From contig JAOPWG010000045.1 in the NCBI GenBank assembly GCA_025965775.1, positions 1-13,458 on the forward strand: a DNA stretch of 13,458 nucleotides. The letters are read 5' to 3'. Origin of the DNA: Modestobacter sp. (GTDB lineage: Bacteria > Actinomycetota > Actinomycetes > Mycobacteriales > Geodermatophilaceae). The position numbers were made by a program, and so were the translations under genes. Of this stretch, positions 7,824 to 13,458 are shown piece by piece; within the stretch, counting starts at the first letter, position 1, and every line of letters starts with the position of its first letter. The notes beneath the pieces are model-generated. The model was not told the origin of the DNA, made no database searches, and saw only the letters and a list, made by a program, of their open reading frames with translations.

Positions 7824-9023
7824 CTAGCGGTCTCGCGGTGCCCAGGGACCGGCCAGCGCGGTGGTTGCCCGGTAGAGCAGTGCCGGTCCGCGGGCCGACA
7901 GCGGCGCACCTGCCGGCACGAACGCCGACTGGCCCTGGGCCAGGGTCAGCTCGCCGTCGGCCGAGCCCAGCACCGCGGTGCCCTCGGCGCACAGCAGCAC
8001 CTGGGGACCGACGGTGGTGAGCACCCCGGGGTCGGTGCCGAGCTGGCAGCGGGTGAGCTCGAAGTCCTCGACCGGCACCTGGTACCTCAGGCCGCCGGGG
8101 CCCAGTACCGGGTGCAGCACCGGCACCTTCCCGTCGGTGAAGTCCAGCACCTCGATCAGCGCCGCCAGATCGACGTGCTTGACGGTGAGCCCACCGCGCA
8201 GCACGTTGTCCGAGCTGGCCATCACCTCGATCCCGGCACCGCAGAGGTAGGCGTGCAGATTCCCCGCGGGGAGGAAGACGGCCTCACCGGGGGCGAGCGT
8301 GAGGTGGTTGCACATCAGCGAGATGACCACCCCGGGATCCCCGGGGTAGGTGTCGGCGAGGCTGGCCGCCCAGCGGTAGGTGTTGATGAACTCCGGGTCG
8401 TGCGCGGCGACGAAGCTGGCGGCGCGCGTCGCGACGGCGTGCACCAGCGAGTCACGTCGCTTGGCCGACAGGGCGATCAGCTGCGGGATGGCCGCCCGCA
8501 GTCCGCCACGCGCGAGCGCAGCGATGGTCGGCTTGAGCTCGGGCAGTTGCAGCTTGGCCAGGCAGTGCAGCGACTCCTCCACCGGACGGAAGCCGCACAG
8601 CGCCTCGACCGGGGTGATCGCCAGCAGGATCTCGGGCTTGTGGAACGGGTCCTTGAAGGTCCGCGTCGGGTCGTCGTGCGGAACGCCGGCGGCCTCCTCG
8701 GCGGCGAAGCCGGCCTCGGCCTGCGCGGTGGTCGGGTGCGCCTGCAGCGACAACGGGGTGTCCGCGGCCAGCACCTTCATCAGGAAGGGCAGTCGGGTGC
8801 CGAAGCGCTGGCGGACGGCGGGACCGAGCAGCTCGTCGGGGGCCGCGCCGATCGCGGCGTCCAGCCCCCGACCGTCGGGCAGCAGACTGGGCGCGTCCGG
8901 GTGGGCGCCCATCCAGAGCTCGGCGTGCGGCTGCTCAGCCGGTGAGGGCTGCCCCAGCAGGTCTGGGATGACCGTGCGGCTCCCCCACGGGTAGTGCCGG
9001 ACGGTGCTGGTCAGCTGCCACAT
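7824..9023 (-). CDS. manA: Mannose-6-phosphate isomerase, class I
   Basis: 399 residues. Interconverts fructose-6-phosphate and mannose-6-phosphate, the entry into GDP-mannose synthesis. It is a zinc-dependent cupin enzyme. The start MWQLTSTVRHYPWGSR is the usual N-terminus. Zinc ligands are visible in LQAHP (Q94, H96), FHKPEILL (E131) and LPAGNLHAYLCG (H257), and the catalytic arginine sits in SDNVLRGGLTVKHVD (R276). Length is normal. An in-frame GTG at 9053 would add ten residues, but these lie outside the conserved family start and have no ribosome site, so the ATG at 9023 is preferred, although its own ribosome site is poor. It follows the cation efflux gene after 55 bp and is probably in the same transcript. 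With ManB it supplies mannose-1-phosphate. Confidence 0.95.
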   Translation of the reverse strand: MWQLTSTVRHYPWGSRTVIPDLLGQPSPAEQPHAELWMGAHPDAPSLLPDGRGLDAAIGAAPDELLGPAVRQRFGTRLPFLMKVLAADTPLSLQAHPTTAQAEAGFAAEEAAGVPHDDPTRTFKDPFHKPEILLAITPVEALCGFRPVEESLHCLAKLQLPELKPTIAALARGGLRAAIPQLIALSAKRRDSLVHAVATRAASFVAAHDPEFINTYRWAASLADTYPGDPGVVISLMCNHLTLAPGEAVFLPAGNLHAYLCGAGIEVMASSDNVLRGGLTVKHVDLAALIEVLDFTDGKVPVLHPVLGPGGLRYQVPVEDFELTRCQLGTDPGVLTTVGPQVLLCAEGTAVLGSADGELTLAQGQSAFVPAGAPLSARGPALLYRATTALAGPWAPRDR

Positions 9024-9078
9024 CGCCCCGGAGGCTACTGGTGTCGCGGTCACTTCGGACGGATCGGCACAGGGGGTC

Positions 9079-10101
9079 TCACCCGGGCGGGGCGATCCCG
9101 CCGGCGGGGACGGCGTCGCCGACGGGGTCCGGACGGCGGATGTCGGGCTCGAGGTAGATCACCCGGGCGATGGGCACCGCGGCCCGGATGCGCCTCTCCG
9201 CCGCGTCGATGGCCCGGGCGACCGACGCCGCGGTGTCGTCGGAGCGGACGGCGATCTTCGCCGCGACCAGGAGCTCCTCCGGGCCGAGGTGCTGGGTGCG
9301 CATGTGGATCACCGATTGCACCTCGTCGCCCTCCCCGATGGCGGCCACGATGCGCCGCTGCATCTCGGGGGTGGCGGACTCGCCGATGAGCAGGCTCTTG
9401 GTCTCCACCGCCAGGATCGCGGCAACGGCCACCAGCAGCAGGCCGATGGCCACCGTGCCCAGCCCGTCGAAGACCGCGTTGCCAGTGACCGTGGACAGAC
9501 CGACACCCAGGAGGGCGAGCACGAGCCCGGTGAGCGCGGCGGTGTCCTCGAGCAGGACCACGGGGAGCTCCGGGGCGCGGGCGTGCCGGATGAAGGCCCA
9601 GTAGCTCTCCCCCGGCTTGCGGACCTCGTTGGTCTCCTTCATGGCCGTGCGCAGCGAGAAGCTCTCCAGGACGATGGCGATGACCAGCACGCCGATGGCC
9701 CAGGCCGGGGACTTCAGCTCCTCGGGGTGCTGCAGCTTGTGCACGCCCTCGTAGATGGCGAACAGGCCACCGACGCTGAAGAGCACGATCGCGACGATGA
9801 AGCTGTAGACGTACCGGTCGCGGCCGAAGCCGAACGGATGCTGCGGGGTGGCTTCGCGTTTCGCGCGCTTCCCGCCGACCAGCAGCAGCACCTGGTTGCC
9901 CGAGTCGGCCACCGAGTGGATCGCCTCGGCCAGCATCGACGAGGCACCCGTGACCAGGAAGGCGATGAACTTCGCGATGGCGATGCCGACGTTGGCGACG
10001 AGCGCGGCCAGGATCGCCGTGGTGCCGCCACCGTGACCGCCTCCACTGTCGCCCCCGCCGTGGGTGGCGCCTTCGGCGTGCCGGGCAGTGCTGTCGGTCA
10101 T
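9079..10101 (-). CDS. Cation diffusion facilitator (CDF) family efflux protein
   Basis: 340 residues. CDF proteins export divalent metals such as zinc, manganese, cobalt or iron from the cytoplasm, usually as dimers driven by the proton gradient. A glycine/histidine-rich N-terminus (GGGDSGGGHGGG at 15-26) precedes six predicted helices between about 28 and 240. The second helix has AEAIHSVADSGNQ (58-70) with H62 and D66 as the likely metal pair; a further acidic pair lies in LLEDTAALTG (183-192), with D212 in the next helix region. HPFGFGRDRYVYS (88-100) is a typical family loop, and a cytoplasmic C-terminal domain covers about 240-320. The SLC30A9-like subgroup fits best. Its ATG overlaps the stop of the SIS gene (ATGA). 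The metal cannot be read from the sequence; ManA needs zinc and ManB magnesium, so a link to the pathway is possible but unproven. Confidence 0.92.
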   Translation of the reverse strand: MTDSTARHAEGATHGGGDSGGGHGGGTTAILAALVANVGIAIAKFIAFLVTGASSMLAEAIHSVADSGNQVLLLVGGKRAKREATPQHPFGFGRDRYVYSFIVAIVLFSVGGLFAIYEGVHKLQHPEELKSPAWAIGVLVIAIVLESFSLRTAMKETNEVRKPGESYWAFIRHARAPELPVVLLEDTAALTGLVLALLGVGLSTVTGNAVFDGLGTVAIGLLLVAVAAILAVETKSLLIGESATPEMQRRIVAAIGEGDEVQSVIHMRTQHLGPEELLVAAKIAVRSDDTAASVARAIDAAERRIRAAVPIARVIYLEPDIRRPDPVGDAVPAGGIAPPG

Positions 10102-11243
10102 GGGTGCAGGGCCCTCTCGTGGTCGAGCGCGAGTGCGAGGTAGACCGCGCTGAAATCGGCGACCGCGAGCTGGCGCGCCAGGTGGCACAGCCGGGGGTGC
10201 TGCTCGAGCTCCCCGTGGTCGGCGAGCCCGCTGATCGGCACGTTGTGCGCGGTGGCGGTACGCAGGACCTCCTGCATGGCCTCGGCGGCCGACCGCGGTT
10301 CCCGCTCGCCGTGGCCGTCGGAGTCACCGGCGTCGCCGTCGCGGATGGTGAGCAGCCGCAGCCGCCGGCCGCTGTCGGCCTCCCGGTCGCGGAAGAAGTC
10401 GTCCTCCCCCTCCGCGGGCGCCAGCGGCCCGGCCAGCACGGTGCGGGCGGCGACCCGCTGGTCGGGCAGCCGGAAGGTGGTCACCGGGAGCCCCGCCAGG
10501 GTGGCCAGCTGGTCGGCGACCCGATCGGCGGCGGCGCCGGCGAGCGGCCCCTCGGCGGCGATCACCGGCAGGGCGTCCAGCAGCTCCAGCGCCAGGGTCT
10601 TGGCCGGGTTGACGAAGGACTCGCGGGCCGGCCCGCACTCGGCGGCCACCTCGTCCAGCGCGGCGGCCACCACCTCGGTGTCGGCGGTGCCGGCCGGCAG
10701 CAGGCCCAGCTGGTCGGCCAGCATCAGCATCGGGGTGAGCAGCGACCACAGCGTCGTGTGCCGCACCCGGGAGGCCGGCAGCGGGACGTACGGCGCCCGC
10801 GCGCTGGCGCAGGCGGCGTGCAGGGGCGCACCCTCGGCACCGATGCCCACCACCGCCACGCCGCGCCGGGCGGCCTCGTAGGCCGGGGTGACCGCGTAGC
10901 GGCCGGCGCCGGTCCGGGTGGCGACGACGGCGATGTCGGAGGCGCCCATCCACACCGGCAGCGCCGGGCCCGGGACGACGTCGACGGTGACCGGGCTGGT
11001 CGGCCCGAGCAGGGCGCGCAGCACGGAGGCGGCCACCGCCCCCTCCCGCCGGGCCACGATGACCAGTCCGCGCGGGCGCCCACCGGCGGCGACCCGCTCC
11101 AGCCCGGCCTCCGCGGTCAACCGCGCGGTCTCCCGCACCTGGGCGCCGGCGCCCGCTACGGCCGGCAGCAGTCCGCGCGGGTCGCGGGACCGCAGCAGGT
11201 CGAGGTCGTTGAGCACCTCCTCGGCCAGCTCCGGGGAGGTCAT
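10098..11243 (-). CDS. SIS-domain protein of the bifunctional PGI/PMI-like family (Rv3256c-like)
   Basis: 381 residues. The family includes archaeal bifunctional phosphoglucose/phosphomannose isomerases; the actinobacterial branch sits beside manA and manB in many genomes, as Rv3256c does in M. tuberculosis. A first SIS-like half (about 30-180) contains PVWMGASDIAVVATRTG (96-112) and RHTTLWSLLTPMLMLADQLG (161-180). The second half holds FVNPAKTLALELLDALPVIA (210-229), typical of the C-terminal domain. An acidic variable segment spans about 278-318. The region that in the archaeal enzymes carries an NHNE-type catalytic histidine here reads FRLPDQRVAARTV, so isomerase activity is doubtful. The ATG at 11243 has GGGGAGG-type purines in the region and overlaps the stop of the Trm112-like gene; its own stop overlaps the CDF start. 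Family assignment is good, function uncertain. Confidence 0.85.
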   Translation of the reverse strand: MTSPELAEEVLNDLDLLRSRDPRGLLPAVAGAGAQVRETARLTAEAGLERVAAGGRPRGLVIVARREGAVAASVLRALLGPTSPVTVDVVPGPALPVWMGASDIAVVATRTGAGRYAVTPAYEAARRGVAVVGIGAEGAPLHAACASARAPYVPLPASRVRHTTLWSLLTPMLMLADQLGLLPAGTADTEVVAAALDEVAAECGPARESFVNPAKTLALELLDALPVIAAEGPLAGAAADRVADQLATLAGLPVTTFRLPDQRVAARTVLAGPLAPAEGEDDFFRDREADSGRRLRLLTIRDGDAGDSDGHGEREPRSAAEAMQEVLRTATAHNVPISGLADHGELEQHPRLCHLARQLAVADFSAVYLALALDHERALHP

Positions 11244-11446
11244 GCCGCCCGCTGCCGGGCCTCGTCGAGCAGCAGCACGGGGATGCCGTCGCGCACCGGG
11301 AACCCCCGGTGGCAGGTGCCGCAGACCAGCTCGGCGGTCGCCACGTCCACGGTCAGCGGGCTGTGGTGGGTGTCCGGGCAGGCCAGGATCGCCAGCAACG
11401 CCGGGTCGATGCCCAGCGTCGCGGTGTTCGTCTCGGGACCGATCAT
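11240..11446 (-). CDS. Small Trm112/UPF0434-like protein
   Basis: 68 residues, the normal size. Trm112-like proteins are small zinc-binding proteins; in eukaryotes Trm112 activates methyltransferases, while bacterial members are mostly uncharacterised. The pattern LLAILACPD (17-25), LVCGTCHRGFPVRDGIP (40-56) and VLLLDEAR (57-64) is diagnostic. Cysteines are C23, C42 and C45. The usual second cysteine of the first CPxC pair is absent, and histidines H27/H28 follow instead, which could complete a metal site. It is linked by ATGA overlaps to manB upstream and to the SIS gene downstream, so it is made in step with them. A partner methyltransferase is not evident in the operon itself. Confidence 0.87.
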   Translation of the reverse strand: MIGPETNTATLGIDPALLAILACPDTHHSPLTVDVATAELVCGTCHRGFPVRDGIPVLLLDEARQRAA

Positions 11447-12810
11447 GACCGCACCATCTCCAGAACCTCGTCGCGCACGGCCGCCATCCGCGGCTCGTCC
11501 CGGGCCTCCACGTTCAGCCGTAGCAGCGGCTCGGTGTTGCTGGCCCGCAGGTTGAACCAGGCACCGTCGGACAGCTGCACGGTCAGCCCGTCCAGCTCGT
11601 CCAGGGTCACGCCGTCCCGGGATCCCCATGCCTCACGGACCGCCGCGACCCGACCGGCGGCGTCGGCGACGGTGGAGTTCACCTCACCGGAGGCGACGTA
11701 CCGGCTGTACCCGGCGGTCAGCTCAGACAGCGGCCGCGACTGCTCCCCCAGCGCGGCCAGGACGTGCATCGCGGCGAGCATGCCGGTGTCGGCCCGCCAG
11801 AAGTCGCGGAAGTAGTAGTGCGCGGAGTGCTCCCCGCCGAAGACGGCGTCGGTGCGTGCCATCTCGGCCTTGATGAACGAGTGGCCCACCCGGGTGCGCA
11901 CCGGCTCACCGCCGTGCTCACGGACGATCTCGGGCACCGCGTGGGAGGTGATCAGGTTGTGGATGATCGTGGTCCCGCGGCCCTTGCCCAGCTCGCGGAC
12001 GGCGACCAGGGCGGTGATCGCCGAGGGGCTGACCGCCTCCCCGCGCTCGTCGACGATGAAGCAGCGGTCCGCGTCCCCGTCGAAGGCCAGCCCGATGTCG
12101 GCACCGTGCGCGCGCACCGCGGCCTGCAGGTCCACCAGGTTGGCCGGGTCCAGCGGGTTGGCCTCGTGGTTGGGGAAGGTCCCGTCGAGGTCGAAGTACA
12201 TCGGGACGACGTCCAGGGGGAGGCCGGAGAGCACGACCGGGACGGTGAAGCCGCCCATGCCGTTGCCGGCGTCGACGACGACCTTCAGCGGGCGGATGCC
12301 GGAGAGGTCGACCAGGTGACGGAGGTGGGCGGCGTACTCGGCGACGACGTCCCGGCTGCTCACCGAGCCGACCCGCTCGGGGCGGCGGGCGAAGACGCTG
12401 CCCTGCTCGGCCCACTCCCGGATCTGCATCAGCCCGGAGTCCTGGCCGATGGGGGCCGCGCCGGCCCGGCAGAGCTTGATGCCGTTGTACTGCGCCGGGT
12501 TGTGGCTGGCGGTGAACATCGCGCCGGGCAGCTGGAGCGACCCGGAGGCGAAGTACAGCATGTCGGTGGACCCCAGCCCGGCCTCCACGACGTCGACGCC
12601 GCGGGCCAGCACGCCCTCGGCGAAGGCCCTCGACAGCGGGATCGAGGAGTCGCGCATGTCGTGCGCGGTGACGACGGCCGTGGCGCCGGTCTCGTTGTGC
12701 ACGAACTCGGCGAACGCGGCACCGATGGACCGCGCGACGTCGGCGTCCCACTGGTCGGGGACCACTCCACGGACGTCGTAGGCCTTGATGATCGACGACA
12801 GGTCGGACAA
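11443..12810 (-). CDS. manB: Phosphomannomutase/phosphoglucomutase
   Basis: 455 residues with the TTG start at 12810. Converts mannose-6-phosphate to mannose-1-phosphate (and often glucose-6-phosphate to glucose-1-phosphate), the step before GDP-mannose. The alpha-D-phosphohexomutase domains appear in order: IIKAYDVRG at 7-15; the phosphoserine loop TASHNP at 100-105 (S102); the magnesium site DGDADR at 244-249; the sugar-specificity loop GEHSAHYYF at 326-334; and the phosphate loop RASNTEP at 422-428. No in-frame ATG lies near the conserved start; TTG (or the CTG just before it) is used, with GAGGG seven bases upstream. The in-frame opening reaching 13044 overlaps the DUF3499 gene and has no family-like residues, so it is rejected. 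The stop overlaps the Trm112-like start. A possible -10, TAGGGT, lies at 12864-12869 on the minus strand. Confidence 0.94.
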   Translation of the reverse strand: MSDLSSIIKAYDVRGVVPDQWDADVARSIGAAFAEFVHNETGATAVVTAHDMRDSSIPLSRAFAEGVLARGVDVVEAGLGSTDMLYFASGSLQLPGAMFTASHNPAQYNGIKLCRAGAAPIGQDSGLMQIREWAEQGSVFARRPERVGSVSSRDVVAEYAAHLRHLVDLSGIRPLKVVVDAGNGMGGFTVPVVLSGLPLDVVPMYFDLDGTFPNHEANPLDPANLVDLQAAVRAHGADIGLAFDGDADRCFIVDERGEAVSPSAITALVAVRELGKGRGTTIIHNLITSHAVPEIVREHGGEPVRTRVGHSFIKAEMARTDAVFGGEHSAHYYFRDFWRADTGMLAAMHVLAALGEQSRPLSELTAGYSRYVASGEVNSTVADAAGRVAAVREAWGSRDGVTLDELDGLTVQLSDGAWFNLRASNTEPLLRLNVEARDEPRMAAVRDEVLEMVRS

Positions 12811-12916
12811 CAGCTCACCCTCGCGTTCGGCCTTGCCGCGGCCCGGCGGCCGGCGACGCTGCGACCCTATCGGCGCGGGCCGGGCCCAGCGCACCGGATG
12901 CGGCCGGTCAGCGGCC
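12811..12916 (-). promoter_or_regulatory. Gap upstream of manB with candidate -10 element and ribosome site
   Basis: This 106-bp gap follows the DUF3499 stop. On the minus strand TAGGGT at 12864-12869 matches the actinobacterial TANNNT -10 form and would start transcription near 12857, giving a leader of about 47 nt. No clear -35 is present. GAGGG seven bases before the TTG is the ribosome site that fixes the manB start. The remaining sequence is GC-rich without an obvious terminator. Confidence 0.35.
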
Positions 12917-13267
12917 TCAGGGAAGGTTGGGCAGGACCCGCAGGTGCCCGCGCCGCGTACCGCTGCCGTCGTCGGCCGGGTCACGCTCGGGCTCGGGCCG
13001 GGCGGCCTCGCGGACGGCGTCGGCGAGGGCGAGCAGGTCGTCACCGGTCGGGCCGGCGTCCTCGGCGTCCATCTCGTGCCGCACGACCTCCCAGCCGCGC
13101 GGGACGGTCAACCGCTCCGCGTGGAACTCGCACAGGTCGTAGCTGTGCGGCTCCGAGTACGTCGCCAACGGACCGACGACGGCCGTCGACTCCGCGTACA
13201 CGTAGGTCAGTGTCGCCGCCGCTGGTTGCGCGCAGCCGCTGCGCGAGCAGCGACGTGACTGCCTCAC
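12917..13267 (-). CDS. DUF3499 family protein (Rv3259-like), zinc-ribbon-like
   Basis: About 116 residues; function unknown. The core is strongly conserved in actinobacteria: RRCSRSGC at 5-12, ATLTYVYAESTAVVGPL (18-34), EPHSYDLCEFHAERLT (39-54) and PRGWEVVRHE (56-65). C7, C12, C46 and H49 are spaced like a small zinc site. Residues 66-116 are acidic then Pro/Arg-rich and variable. No ATG lies near the conserved start. The GTG at 13267 is chosen because GAGGA lies seven bases upstream; the adjacent GTG at 13270 is possible. A longer opening to 13360 adds residues that do not look like the family. A candidate -10, TAGTGT, lies at 13290-13295 on the minus strand. It is the first visible gene of the mannose-activation cluster and its companion in many genomes, but a direct role there is not shown. 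Confidence 0.9.
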   Translation of the reverse strand: MRQSRRCSRSGCAQPAAATLTYVYAESTAVVGPLATYSEPHSYDLCEFHAERLTVPRGWEVVRHEMDAEDAGPTGDDLLALADAVREAARPEPERDPADDGSGTRRGHLRVLPNLP

Positions 13268-13419
13268 CACCGGGTCCTCACAGATCGGCACACTAACCGC
13301 GATTCGTCCATCTGGGGAGCAGGCACACCGGAAAACGGCAGTGCGCGTGCCGCGGGACACCTCCCGGCACGCCCTGCGGGCCGTCCCGGCCGGTCACCAC
13401 CCCGTACGCTCGCACCGCG
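13268..13419. promoter_or_regulatory. Divergent promoter region between DUF3499 and the right-edge gene
   Basis: This 152-bp region separates two divergent starts. Leftward, TAGTGT at 13290-13295 (minus strand) would start transcription about 16 nt before the DUF3499 GTG, with GAGGA in that short leader. Rightward, TACGCT at 13405-13410 fits a -10 placed nine bases before the ATG at 13420, which would give a leaderless or nearly leaderless message; no ribosome site precedes that ATG. Neither direction has a recognisable -35. Confidence 0.4.
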
Positions 13420-13458
13420 ATGTCCCGCTCCCCTGCCCGCGCCCGACGCGACCGCCAT
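13420..13458 (+). CDS. Start of a divergent gene, probably metallopeptidase family protein (partial)
   Basis: Only 13 codons are visible before the right edge: MSRSPARARRDRH. The RRDRH end of this stretch matches the opening of actinobacterial zincin-like metallopeptidase family proteins, which usually continue as RRDRHGRG, and such a gene commonly lies divergent to the DUF3499 gene. The catalytic HExxH motif would be outside the window. The call rests on a short match plus gene order, so it is moderate. Confidence 0.5.
   Translation, partial: MSRSPARARRDRH

Noticed and set aside
11764..13296. A 510-codon plus-strand open frame opposite manB and DUF3499
   Set aside because: Shadow of two conserved minus-strand genes; no domain features.
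13271..13360. Longer DUF3499 start at 13360
   Set aside because: The added residues do not resemble the family, and the GTG at 13267 has GAGGA at proper spacing.

Overview
The window is very GC-rich, with strongly G/C-biased third codon positions. This, the gene families and the gene order all point to an actinobacterial chromosome. A Geodermatophilaceae-like or related soil actinobacterium is plausible, but that is inference. Nearly every gene reads on the minus strand, so transcription runs from high to low coordinates. No tRNA, rRNA, IS element, phage gene or CRISPR array was seen.

Right block (about 13458 to 7824): a housekeeping cluster known across actinobacteria. In transcription order it holds a DUF3499 zinc-ribbon-like protein, phosphomannomutase/phosphoglucomutase (ManB), a tiny Trm112/UPF0434-like protein, a SIS-domain sugar isomerase-like protein, a CDF-family cation efflux protein and a type I mannose-6-phosphate isomerase (ManA). 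ManB, the Trm112-like protein, the SIS protein and the CDF protein are joined by successive ATGA stop/start overlaps. ManA and ManB supply mannose-6-P and mannose-1-P for GDP-mannose. At the extreme right edge the first codons of a divergent plus-strand gene are visible, probably a zincin-type metallopeptidase family protein.

Middle block (7758 to 993): an envelope-glycan gene set lying between manA and the S-adenosylhomocysteinase gene. It begins with three ATGA-coupled genes: a polyprenyl-phosphate glycosyltransferase (GT2, CsbB/GtrB/DPM1-like), a GtrA/GtcA-family flippase-like protein and a YfhO-family GT-C membrane glycosyltransferase. Together these match the known three-component polyprenyl-P-sugar / flippase / extracytoplasmic transferase scheme. 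After a 164-bp gap come a GlfT2-like galactofuranosyltransferase with its catalytic motifs intact and a TylF-like metal-dependent O-methyltransferase.

Left edge (808 to 1): the N-terminal half or so of S-adenosylhomocysteinase (AhcY/SahH), which removes the product inhibitor of methyltransferases. It has its own 184-bp leader region.

Working model (inference): the cell makes activated mannose and other sugars, builds a galactofuranose-containing envelope polymer with the GlfT2-like enzyme, decorates an outer-surface glycan through the GT2/GtrA/YfhO trio, and may O-methylate a sugar with the TylF-like enzyme. The individual families are known. The combination, and its place in the manA-ahcY interval, is the part most worth a second look.
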